This document shows, in pieces, positions 43,931 to 54,915 of a stretch of 64,000 bases of DNA. Source of the stretch: Morinoia aosen. Taxonomy: Eukaryota; Arthropoda; Malacostraca; Amphipoda; Talitridae. Position 1 is the first letter of the stretch. Each line of letters starts with the position of its first letter. The stretch covers positions 61,456,392-61,520,391 of the forward strand of contig CM059559.1 of NCBI GenBank assembly GCA_030386875.1, written 5' to 3'. The notes beneath the pieces were generated by a model, which was not told where the DNA came from, did no database searches, and saw only the letters and a program-made list of their open reading frames with translations. The translations under genes were made by a program, and so were the position numbers.

Positions 43931-46900
43931 GTGAGTATTTGGCTGCACCATTCTATTAAATGTTTTTAGCAAACTCATGTTGCAGTTCTTCATTGATATT
44001 GGCAAACAATATTTTAAATAAAGATTTTATATACGTTGAACATCTCCCAGGTAGTGCAGATTAGTTTTTATGTTAATGTTTCTTGATGGTCATGTTTGGA
44101 GATGATGTGGAGATTCCATCATTTATGTAATTTGGACAAAAGTTGCCTTAATATTCATCTTTTGTGTCGATTGAGTCTTATTTTGAGTGAGCACTGCAGT
44201 TGTAATTGGCTTCTTTTCAAGTTCTGTTGACCTTGATCTGACACCTCTTTCCATAGTGTATAGTAAGCCAAAAATGATTTCATGTTTCTCTAAAGCAATT
44301 CTTCAATCTTGGTTAACTTTGAGTTGCTCATCAAACAAGGGCTGAGTTTGAGGCTCTCGTCAGTTTGGACGTGTGCACATTATACAGTTTAGCTGCTTTA
44401 GATATTTGATTTAAAATCTGTGAAATTGTTAGAAAAACTAAGCATTTAGAGTCAAGTCAACTACTGGTTGGTTTTGAGCATTTTATTTTTTCAAACTGTT
44501 GTTCATGTTGAAACGTTTTTAAACTGTTGTTGTGAAAACGATTATTTTATCGGGTGGCTGTTGTGGGGAAAGTACAAATTTTTTTGTGGCAGATTATTTT
44601 TAGTTACTCACAGCATGCTTTAGCTCAGTAGGGTTGAAGAGTGTTTTGACCTTCACATATTACTCAATTGGAAGTAAATTTATTCCTTATTTCAGAAGCG
44701 GTTTATGTCCAATCAGCACCTGGTTGAAGCAGATGTTGTACAAGACAATCTTCAGAGGGAATTTTTCAGCACTGGTGTAAGTTGAGACTGTAATCTAGAC
44801 CCTTCAATGCTTTCATTATTGTATTTTGTTTCTGTTTCATCTTTGGTCATGAGCATTCTGTGTAAGGAAGTAATCTAAAAGATCATGGTTAGGGTATCTT
44901 GAAGTTCTTGGATTTGGAATTGAACCTTCCTTTTCTATCTCAACATTTTTTTGTATAATTTGGTCATTGTATTTTGAAAGCTAGCAATTTTTAATAATTT
45001 TTCAGGAACTGACTACTTGAGATCATACGCTTACTGGGGAAAAGGCAGTCACCTGTTGCTTGTAAGCTCCAGTTATTTACAACATTTATCAATTCAAAGC
45101 TGTAACTGAAGTTAAAATTATAAGCAAGTACTTAAGATGCATCAGGTTTCATTACGAGCTGGAAAGGTGTTGTTTCTTAGTTGCTCCACAAGTATAGGAC
45201 AAAATTGGAGATGCTTTGGAATGACAAAAATGAGCTATTTCTGTTGGTTTTGCTAAGGGACACCCGTGACAGGAGTAGTAGAATTTGCTAGTGGTTCATG
45301 GCTCACTGTTATCCAATAGAAACCCCTTCCATGCATCTAAAATTGTTGACCAGAAGGGCTTTGCATTTAAGGATACTATGTATTGAGAAATATAAATGAT
45401 GGCTCTTTTTCTGCCATTTCTAAATGAACTTTTGTAGTAAACCCCAAACATTATAGATATGGAGCACAATTTCTTAAATGGCCAATGTCAACCCTTGCCC
45501 ACTAGACCACTTGTTTAAACTAGGACAAAGTACACGTTGAACTGTAGAGGAACGGATAACTGTCATGGGGTTAGATTAATCATTCTGTATAGCAGTTATA
45601 CCCTCTGTGTTAGTCAAAGACTTTATCAAGACTGTGTGCAAATGAAAATACAAAGAGGAGGAGGAGGGTCTGTCATGTTCTGCGACAGTTTTATCTGTGC
45701 AGGAGTGGGCTTTTACTTGTGGTCTCTGTCAAACTGACATTGCTTTACCCATCTTTTGGGATAACTGCCATGTGCATTGGGCAGGAACTGTCATTAATTG
45801 TCATGGTAGTCATTCAAGATATATCATACACTTGAATTGGCCAGCTAAGTCTCCAGGAAAAAATTTGTGGGGCGACTTGAAATGACAGGTTAAACGTCCA
45901 GAAGATTGTCCTCATACTGTTGCTGCATCACAAGATCAGTTGATGCAAGGGAGGCTTGAAATCTGCAAGACATACACTAGGACAGTTTTGTACACTAAAT
46001 CCTGCACAGTATTGCAACTATTTTTGCTTGTAGAGTTCCTATTTTTATTAAATTTTTTAGCTAGGGTGCTTAGATTTATTGGTATTGAGCAAATTTTTAT
46101 ATATTTTGTCTAAATTTTTGGCTAATCATTTCCAATGTGTTTTCGGGAGAAATAATAACTGCTATTTACTTTCTCATCAGCTATATTTATCATTCACCAA
46201 AGAACAATGAAAACTTATGTACAACAGACCTGTGTCACTGTTGCCAATGTCAGTTTGCATCCATTCTACTTGTCTCTCAAGTGAGTGCATTTATTGGAAC
46301 TTATGAGAAATGAGCAGTTCTGCAGAGCTTTGGGTTTATAGTAGAATTTCTGTTAGTTTTAGGAAAACTGGATTGTATTCATTATTTCTATCTGAGAATA
46401 TTTATAGAAAATGCAACACACAAAATTTAATTTGTGTGTCAATTCTTGGGTATTGATCATACACAATCCACCACATATTCTAGTTGTAACACGTGATAAC
46501 TCTCAGTGCTTGTAATTTTTATGTACTGATAATTGCTATTACCCAGCAAACTAACTTGATGAATATGGAGTTATTTACCAATCTTCATGTTGTGCTGTCT
46601 TCCTTGATTGCCATCATCTTAGCTCATCCTTTGTTTCTGCCAGAACCAGTACCCCTTGAATTATCATATAACGTTCATTTTACGGAGATAACCATATTGG
46701 TTAGAATAGGCAGTTTTGATCTGAAAATCCTTCTTCACTGGGCTCATAAACAGTTCATGAATATGTAAAATGGTAGTGAACAAAATTTAGAATGGCGAAT
46801 AATTATGAAACCACTAGTAATGATTGTTTAAATGCAGGTGACGACATTGTCCACAAACCATTGCAAGAGGTACCCCATCAGCGGAGTGGTGGTGGATGGC

Positions 46901-49900
46901 GTCTGCCCCAGAGCGTCCAGGCTGGCCACGCTGCCCTCCCGCTACTCAGCCCCCACCTCCCCTCTTAAGAGGGAACCCTGCAGTCGATGTCTCGGTGGAG
47001 AGAGTGTGAGCAGTTTTCTTAGCTTGCCATTTTTGCATTAGTTTCTTTAACACCAGAGCTCTGTTTTGATCTCAAACATGTATTACTTGGCTCCCAACTA
47101 ATGAGTGAGTCATTAACACGTTAAGTGCGGCGGGTTAAACTGAAGTTCAATATCCAGCTCAAATTTAGAATCAATTGTAGCAAGAAATTTTGAAAATAGC
47201 AAACATTGACTGGATCATGCCTTCATTTAACTTCCATTTAGTATTTATAAAAATTGAGTCGGTGATTGCTGGTCGGCCAGCAGCATTATGAAAATCACCT
47301 GAATGACCACCGGTGGGTCACGTCGCACTTAACGTGTTAATATTACATGCTGCTATTATATGTGTTTCTATTTATGAATGGCTTAGAGACTAACAATCTG
47401 CTGTTCCTCTCGTCCTTTGCTCTTGCTGGGCTTGATGTCTTCATATTATCTTCACAGTTTGCTCATTCTATGGATGTGGGTGAGAGCTCTATGGGGCTAT
47501 GAGTGAGAGCTCATTCTTATTATTATAACATTGATGCTAAAAGTACCTACGCTTTGCTAGGAATAAATGCAGTAAATTCAATTTTGAATTGCTCGTTTGG
47601 TGTCACGAGACAATTTTAATCCCTCGTTAATATGCATTAACAAGGAAGACTAAAGACTCGGGTTTGAGGAATTAGCAGCACCTCCACAGCATGCAACGCT
47701 CGTGACAATACTTGCATTGTTATAGTTCGTATTGTCACGATGCTCGTGACAATACGAGCTATAACAATACGTCTTCTTGCATTGTTATAGCTCGTATTGT
47801 CACGAGCATGCAACGCTCGTGACAATACGAGCTGTAACAATGCAAGAAGACGTGGGAAAGATATTAATTATCACAAATTACAAGAACCTATAATGATGGA
47901 GGTACTCACCAAGAATGCAGACCAAAGTTATGCTTGCGATTTTCAATTTCCTATCATATGTGACTTCTGTTTTTCATCATTCAGACTCAATATGCAAATT
48001 TTCATTACAAAGCTATATCACCAGCAAGACATCCTAATACATATTGTCTGAGGTTACCGTACAATTCAACATATGATCAGAGGCTGGTACTACTTGTTGA
48101 CAATTGACAACTACTTAGAAACACCACCCCACCAAAAACCATTTTAATGATGATTGGTAACAATTGGTAAGGATTGACAATAATTGATCCTGACTGACAC
48201 GCTAATATAATTCCATCCTCATTAAAGACACATAATAAAGATTGGCCGGCCAACCCCTATACCATTAAATTAGATAACAATAATGCATGTAAACAATCAT
48301 GACCTCCCCCGCCACAAGTTTCAATCACGCTCCAAATGCACACGTGAATCAGACACTCTGCTGCATGTTCCAGGATCCGAGCTTCATATTACGGGCAGAT
48401 ATTCCAGTTGTCACTCTATTGCTAGAGCGCTGGTAGACGCATTGCGCGATTACTCTGCTACGTAGACTTGCTCTTGGGTCTTCTCAATGTCCCACCATCT
48501 GCAAATTCAAATTTAATCTACATATTCACTTTTTATAGCCAGATTTTATTAGCATTTATATTCCGCGTTATTACAAGAATATACAACATTAATCTCTGAC
48601 AAACAAGTTTTTAAGCAATTTCCTAGTGACACAAGTTTTCTCTAACAACTTACCCCTTCTCCAGGAGTAATTGTACACATCATTTAGCCTCTTTTTGGCA
48701 ATATGTATCTCTCGACTTTTTTTATTAATTTGAAAGTTCTCTCTGAAGTAAGAACGAGGAAAAGATTGCATTTTAACGAGCTGTGAAATAGCATCAAATA
48801 TTTATCCTCAATTTACACACTTATTTCATGTTTTCTTTAAGCACTTTTTTCATCGGAACGTACTTGCGCTTCGCCGTGACACTCACGACAGTTTCGTAAA
48901 TTGAACTGGTTTTTTGCACGCCCAAGATCCTCTTTGTTGATCTGTTCTTTTTGTCCCTTCAATACAGGAACTAATAATATATTAAGAATCTTAGAGGTGT
49001 TCATAAACTCCGCCTCATTCTAAACGTGGCTGTTCTCATTAGTCAAAAGGATGCTGTTTCTCCCCATTTTTAGAGTTCAGATATGAGACCTTTTCTTGAA
49101 GAGCCTAGCATCCAATATTTTTTTGTGTATTTTTGCCTGCGCGGTTTATGTTTCCAGGTGAGAGGTTCGCCCGTCGCTGTCCAAACAACCGTGAGCATCT
49201 AAATCACCCTGTGCCGCTTTGAGGGTCTGTCAAAGATCACCCTCTTAGATACCTGTTCTTGAGACCTTCGTATGCCTCTCGAAAGCTGACACGATCCTCT
49301 TGACACTTCACTCGTCTGGACCACTCGCACAACACAATGCTCACAAACTGCTGACACAATACAACTCAAGCAATACAATAGTTGTATTATAGAACAAATT
49401 TTTGCACAAAGAATCTTGATAAATGCTACAAAACAGCAACCTTACACAAATTTTTTATGAACAACTTGAAACAATATCTAAAAAATATTTAGCCATAAAG
49501 CCATAAATTTCTGAATAGTCTCTGAATAGTTTGTGACATTTGGTATAGAGAGGCCAGTCATTCAAGAGCAAGTAGTGTGCTTCGTTGCACACTATTTGCA
49601 CGCACACACATCTTGCACGCTGCGAGAGAACACGCAGTTAAGATTTTTGGAAGGAAACTACGAGTATTAGCTGGTTGAAAAATTCTTGAATTTGAAGTTT
49701 GTGCTCTTTAAAATGTGATGTGCGAGCGCGACCAATGTACGAGGGTGGTCTAATAAGTACTTAGCCTACAAAAGAAAATGAAAATTTTGGAAAAGTGGCG
49801 ATTTTTTTCTAAACAGTCTCTTTTTAGCTCGATACACTCGACCCCAAGATGCTCGCAACTTCTTTAACCCATCTCAAAAGTATGTTTTCTCGAGGTCTGT

Positions 49901-51413
49901 AAAGTAGGTCTCTGTGGCAGCAATGACCTCATTCGATTCAAATTTCTACCTGGCAAGTTACTTCTTCAAGTTTGGAAACAAAAAAAATCGCACGGGGCCA
50001 AATCTGGAGAATACGGTAGATGGCAGCAATTCGTAGCCCAATTCGACCAATTTGGCCGTGGCGAGGGCGGAGGTGTGCACCGGTGCGTTGTCATGGTGGA
50101 AGAGCACTTTTTTCTTTGCCAAATGGGGCAGTTTTTTCTGCAATCCGGCTCAATAATTTGGCACAGTACAGTCCTGCAATCGTTTTGTCCTTCTCCAGGT
50201 AGTCGATGTACATAGATCACACCTAGTGAATCCCAGAAAATGGTGGCCATCACAATTCCGGCTGATAGGAGGGTCTTTGCCTCATTCTTAACACGTTTGC
50301 CGGGTGAAGTCCATGGTTTTGACTGTTCCTTGGTCTCTGATGTGTACCAGTGAATCCATGTTTTGTTGACGGTCACAAAACGACCCAGAAACTCCCTCAG
50401 ATTGCGCTTAAACAGCATCACACACTGGTCTGAAGTGGTTTCATGGTTGCGCTTGTCCGGAGTTGGCAAACACGGCACCCATCGCTCCGAAAGTTTTCTC
50501 ATACCCAAAATTTCGTGCAAGAAATAACCCACGTTGTCATTTGAGATGCCTACTGTCTCAGCTATTTCATGCACCTTCAATCGGCTGTCTGCTAATACGT
50601 TATCGTAGATTTTTGTCATGTTATTCTCCGTGGTAGCCGTTTTTGGGCACCTGGGCATGGCACATCAAAAACCGACGTGCGATCACATTGAAAATCTGTA
50701 AACAAATTTTTGACGGTCGCTGTAGGAGGAGAAGAGTCAACATCCAAGTGCTCTTTGATTTTGCTGCACGATTTCCCTTCCAAAAGCAAAAATCGAATCA
50801 CCGACCAAAATTAAGGTTTTTCAACTGTTCTAAAAACAACGTACACTCCCGCTTCCACACGCGGTGAAAAACAAAACTACGAGTCTGATTCGGCTGAAAT
50901 TTTGATAGTTGCCTTCTACAAGAATGCACTATACGATAGTGAAGTTCTCTTGCAATAGTGGCGCTATCGGGCGGTGAGGCTAAGTACTTATCAAACCACC
51001 CTCAAATCTTGCATATTATAGAGGTCGATCCAAAATATCGTTACCTGTAACTTGCTATTCATGAAATAGAGGGCCATACTTATAGTGTTCAATTATTGGC
51101 AAAAAACTTGCATTGGTTTGTTTTGTTACGGACTTTTTCTTTTGGTTCACTGTTGTCCTGTTTTTCAGAACAAATGACTTTCTTCTTCATCTTTTATTTT
51201 GTTTCATTAACTTACTTCCCAACTTCCAGTTTCTATGCGTAGGGTTTTTTCTTGGATCACATCCTGTGAAGAGATTCCGCGTTCCCTTGATTCCATGCTT
51301 AATAGCACCTTACTCCTTTCCCTCTTGGAAACACTGGTGTTGTGGTTAGCAAGGCTTCAACTATAATCTAATCTGATATTTGGTTGCAGGGCCACTGGCG
51401 GCACGTGGCGTAG
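43853..51413 (+). CDS. Spliced gene for a 116-residue protein of unknown function
   Basis: Four coding exons (43853-43930, 44696-44776, 46838-47005, 51390-51413) have GT donors and AG acceptors and are all phase 0. Together they read 26+27+56+7 codons from ATG to TAG without a stop. The N-terminus has a basic patch (SKKRKMD, residues 12-18), consistent with nuclear localisation. Exon 2 encodes an acidic amphipathic-looking stretch. Exon 3 has Cys62, Cys76 and a Ser/Pro-rich section, and the end reads CSRCLGGES-GHWRHV, giving Cys101, Cys104, His111 and His114, a possible zinc site created across the last splice. I do not recognise the family. The long repeat-filled introns and consistent phases support a real gene; transcript support is unknown. 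Confidence 0.72.
44696..44776 (+). CDS. Coding exon 2 of the unknown-protein gene
   Basis: Acceptor TTATTTCAG, donor GGT|GTAAGT. It encodes 27 residues from KRFMSNQHLVEAD to REFFSTG. The donor GGT|GTAAGT was preferred over the upstream G|GTGTAA because it is the better consensus and keeps the frame into exon 3. Confidence 0.72.
44777..46837 (+). other. Intron 2 with a Tc1 remnant
   Basis: An intron of 2061 bp bounded by GTAAGT and AATGCAG. Apart from the Tc1-like fragment at 45530-45990 I see no repeat that can be named. Confidence 0.6.
45530..45990 (+). pseudogene. Tc1-like transposase remnant
   Basis: Two out-of-frame pieces carry Tc1 transposase hallmarks: GGGGSVMFCDSFICAGVG (family GGGSVMVWG region) and LNWPAKSPGKNLWGDLK (family DWPAQSPDLNPIENLW). 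The second has lost several residues and the frame is broken, so it is dead. Inverted termini were not found. It lies in intron 2 in the gene's orientation. Confidence 0.75.
46838..47005 (+). CDS. Coding exon 3 of the unknown-protein gene
   Basis: Acceptor AAATGCAG, donor AGT|GTGAGC. Codes for 56 residues, VTTLSTNHCKRYPIS to CSRCLGGES. It is clearly GC-richer than the surrounding introns, supporting coding use. Confidence 0.78.
47117..47336. mobile_element. piggyBac-like MITE, 220 bp
   Basis: CACGTTAAGTGCG at the left is repeated inverted as CGCACTTAACGTG at the right, with TTAA on both outer sides (47113-47116, 47337-47340). TTAA duplication plus short inverted ends is the piggyBac pattern. 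No coding capacity. It lies in intron 3. Confidence 0.88.
47689..47852. repeat. Alternating palindromic repeat of about 40 bp
   Basis: The segment GCTCGTGACAATACGAGCTA TAACAATGCAAGAAGACG occurs four times with alternating orientation in about 165 bp (partial in the first copy), giving stacked hairpins. Origin unknown; it resembles serial insertion or template switching at a palindrome. Confidence 0.8.
47853..49737 (+). other. Intron 3 sequence, nothing recognised
   Basis: No coding or repeat match stands out in this part of the 4384-bp intron (47006-51389). Confidence 0.4.
49740..51004 (-). mobile_element. Decayed mariner transposon, nearly full length
   Basis: Inverted ends GAGGGTGGT(C/T)TAATAAGTAC / GAGGGTGGTTTGATAAGTAC, both followed by TTAGCC, lie at 49741 and about 51003. 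TA (49738-49739) precedes the left end; the right-hand TA is mutated. The length of about 1.27 kb matches mariner elements. A broken minus-strand transposase fills it. It lies in intron 3, antisense to the gene. Confidence 0.92.
49966..50801 (-). pseudogene. mariner transposase pseudogene
   Basis: The N-terminal helix-turn-helix part (FLLLEGKSCSKIKEHLD; VHEIAETVGISNDNVGYFLH) and catalytic part (TVNKTWIHWYTSETKEQSKP, IFWDSLGVIYV, HHDNAPVHTS, YSPDLAPCDFF) are recognisable but in at least three frames. The first catalytic motif, normally TxDE(T/S)W, reads TVNKTW, so the first Asp of the D,D34D triad is lost. Dead on both counts. The subfamily is not decided. Confidence 0.92.
51390..51413 (+). 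CDS. Last coding exon of the unknown-protein gene
   Basis: Acceptor TGGTTGCAG; codes GHWRHVA then TAG 51411-51413. It is short, so it rests on frame consistency and on completing a Cys/His cluster. GC-rich sequence continues for about 100 bp into the 3' UTR. Confidence 0.6.
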   Translation, partial: GHWRHVA

Positions 51414-51820
51414 GTGTGCCCCGACACGGTCCCCTGAGCTCGGCTCTGCTGCTACTGCCGCACCTTCGCTTGGCCCGACCATCTTGTACCTGAACAGCTA
51501 AATCCTCACAAGCTCATGTTTTCTGGAAGAAGGCTCGATCGCTACAGCTCGTGATTTTTCTATATTTCCATTATTTATTTTATTGGAGGAGGCGGCTTGG
51601 CCACGGTCTCAATTTTCATCATGTTGATGCTATTGCGGGAATATTTTCCACTTCATTTTAGCGTGCGTGCACCTGACGTCATCCGTTGTTAGTTATGTTC
51701 TCTCAAAAGGATACAACCACTGCATCGATGGGAATTTGCACTCCCGGGAGAAAATGTGAGGTCCCGAGCTGAGAGTTAGGTAGGTCTTTTTGTTGAAATA
51801 AAATGTTTATTTTATTTTTT
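51414..51820 (+). other. Probable 3' untranslated region
   Basis: It follows the stop codon. AATAAA at about 51799 (TGAAATAAAATG) lies in a copy of the local repeat and could be the poly(A) signal; no transcript end is known. Confidence 0.4.
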
Positions 51821-52040
51821 TGTCATAGAAGGATCTTTTTTTTGGTTCACTGCTGTCCAGTTTTTTAGTACCTACGACTTTTTTCTTCAACTTTTATTTT
51901 GTTTCATAAACTTCTTTCTTAAACTTACTGTTTCTATACACCTTGTGCATTCTCTTAACTCCAAACTAAATGGTGCCTTCCTCTCTTTGGAACGTCTAAG
52001 TTGTCGTTAGGGAGGTTTAAACTAAAGTCTAATCTGTCGG

Positions 52041-53225
52041 TTATGTTGAGGTAGCTGATCTGATTACTATAAATAGGTAATTTTATAGTTAAAATTTCTG
52101 TTACGTTTTCATATTTTGATTAGTTGGTGATTTACTTAGGTAAAATACAAATACTATGCTTCTGTTGTAAATAGTTATTCACATGTAACTGACGTGAGTT
52201 CAGAATAATAACTTGACAAGTGATGAATAATTCATTCATCCGAATTGATCGTACTTAATGTTTAGGTTTGAGATGTGCTTGTACACTGTGTTGTATTAGA
52301 TGGTGAAATGCAAATGCTGCTAGATTATATGGTTTGAAATGCGTGTATTTTAACATTGTTCAGTATGGGAAGAAATTTAAAATTTTAGCTTCAAATCAAG
52401 TATATAAGTACCCACTTTCTGCATAATCACTTTTTCATCGCACCATGTTATTTTAACTTTCCAGCCGTACTTGCTATGTTTTCTTCCAAGTCTTTCACAT
52501 CCCTCCATACCAGCCTCGCATTGAGTGGGTCTTGCTCGTGTCAACTCTCTGAAGTGAAGTAGGAAGCGCGTTCATGCGGAGCGGACTGAAATCATCAGGT
52601 TTACAGAACTGCGTGTTGCAATTTGTCCACCAATGTTTCCTGTTTGTCGTAACGGTACGAATTATAATAGGGCTTGTTAGAATAAACTTTTTGGCCTATC
52701 ATCGTATTTGATGACATTGTTCCCAAAAATTTCTTTGCGCATGTTGACGTGAAAGGATGTCCTTTGGGAACTCTGATATTGTTGATATTTAGGATAAAGT
52801 GTCACCCTCCCTGCAGGCTTTCTTGGAAGTCTTCCCAACATTGTATGGTGCAACTTCGTTGTCTTTAATTTTCAAATTTCTTGAATCATTCTTTAAACGT
52901 AGCGCACGCTAGTGGCTTCTTTTGGTAAAATAAATACTGTCCTGAAGCCTTGCACTCTCTTTGCTTGTTAGCCGGCCTGAAGATGATCATACGCGTACAC
53001 ATTACAAATGAGGGGTATATTTTTCTCTTCTTTCTGCATCTCTGGCCACTTCATTTTCATCCTTTGACTTTTTTATTGACATGCTGAATTTATCTCGAGG
53101 CTAAGGATTATATGCAACCATCGTCAGTCTTCTAATAGCTTTCTGGTTTAATTTGGCGCTCAAAGTTTATGTGATTCTTCAAACATTGATCTTTCATCTT
53201 GTGTTTGCTGTTTACATGTTTATAC
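52041..53225. other. Downstream flank, nothing recognised
   Basis: Unique-looking sequence between two copies of the local repeat; no gene or mobile-element signature seen. Confidence 0.4.
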
Positions 53226-54915
53226 CCTCCAGGGGGATAAAGCTATTGTATCTATAGGAATTAGAGCTCCCAGGGGGAAAATGTGTGAGGGCCCGAGCTG
53301 AGAGTTAGGTAGGCCTTCTTTTTGTTGAAATAATTTTTTTTTTGTTACGTTAAGGACCACCTATTTTCGGTTCACTGCTGTCCTGTTTTTCAGCACCTTA
53401 CTTTCTTCTTCAATTTTTATCTTGTTTCATGAGCTTCTTTCCCAACTTACTGTTTCTATGCCCCTTCTGCATAGATTCCGCATTCTCTAATATCCATACT
53501 AAATGGTGCCTTCCTCCTTCCTCTCTTCGATACGCTCTTTTTTTTAGCGTTTAGGGAGGCTTAAACTAACTTATTATCTATACAATCAAACATGTTTATA
53601 CCTTATGCAATGTAAACAATTGCGCGCTTTTGCAAGTTTATCGAATTCATCTTGGATACTCATTATTTTATGTTCATTCACTGCCTTGCATGACTGGACC
53701 ATGTTCTTCTCAGAGGGAAACAACTGCTGTCTGTGAGGGAGTGTTCCCAGGTAGGACGGGTCAAGTCCCAAAGTGAAGTTATGCTAAGCCTTCTTTTTTA
53801 TTTTGCTATAGGAGGTTTTTTGTTTTTTTGGTTCACTGCTGTTTCTTCAGCATCTAATACTTTCATGTTCAAATTTTATTTGATTTCATAAATTATTTTA
53901 AATCTTTGTATTTTTTAGCGCAAACTGTATGACACGCCTAATGCTAAAAATTCTGTTTCTTTTCTTCTGTAGTTACAGTGCCTTTATTCTTTAGAAACCC
54001 CATCAGGGGGGTGGAACTATTTTATCTATGGGAATAAGCATTGCCAGGGAAAAATGTGAGGGCCCGAGCTGAGAGTTGGGTAAGCCTTCTTTTTGTTGAA
54101 ATAAAATGTTTTTGTTATGGTGAGAATCACATTTTTTAGATTCACTGCTGTTCTGTCTTTCAGCAACTACCACTTTCTTCTTCGACTTCAATTTTGTTTC
54201 ATAATCGTCTTTCTCAACTTTCTGTTGCTATGCTCTTTCTGCATAGATTCCGCGTTCCCTAAACTCCATACTAAATGGAGCCTTCCTCCTTCTTCTCTTT
54301 GGATTGCCTTTGTGGCGGATAGGGAGACTTAAACTAACTACTAATCTAATTTAATTTTCTTTAGAAAAACCCTTATGGTGGTTTGGTACTTCTGGAACTT
54401 CTTGCATAGTTCTTAAAGTAACTTGTATGAGTATTCTTACTAACTGGGATCTCCTAATCTGTTCTGTTTCCTAGTTCTTCGTTTTGCAGTATCTCGCCAC
54501 CTTCTATTTGTCTTATCCTGGAGTATATATATAAATCTATAAATATATATATGAACCTACGGGATTCCGTTGAATCTTGATTGACCCCTCAGGGGTATAC
54601 AACTATTGTATCTATGGGAATTAGCGCTCCCAGGGGAACCATGTGAGGGCCCGAGCTAAAGGTTAGGTAGGCTTCCTTATTGTTGTAATAAAATAGGTTT
54701 TTGTTTTGTTACGGACCATCTTTTTTCGGTTCACTGCTGTCCTGTTCTTCAGCACCTACCACTTTCTTCTTCAACTTTTTTCTTGTTTCACAGCTTACTG
54801 TTTCTGTGCACCTTCTGCATAGATTCCGCGTTCCCTCGGCTCCATACTAAATGGTGCCTTCCTCTTTCTTCTCTTAGAACATCTTTGTCGTGGTTAAAGG
54901 AGGCTAAACCTTTCT

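Larger units (their letters stand above)
51113..54915 (+). repeat. Local repeat family of about 340 bp, at least six copies
   Basis: Copies lie at about 51113-51360 (partial), 51705-52040, 53226-53575, 53705-53920 (diverged), 54003-54345 and 54585-54915, all in the same orientation. Shared blocks in order: ACTATTGTATCTATGGGAAT, GTGAGGGCCCGAGCTGAGAG then TTAGGTAGG, TTGTTGAAATAAAATG, GGTTCACTGCTGTCCTGTTT then TTCAGCACCTAC, TTTCTGCATAGATTCCGCGT, ACTAAATGGTGCCTTCCTCC and GGTTAGGGAGGCTTAAACTA. Spacers of 80 bp to 1.2 kb are unrelated. I see no poly(A) tail or target duplication. Each contains an AG acceptor-like TTTTTCAG|CACC and a donor-like AG|GTAGG. Nature unknown. Confidence 0.8.
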
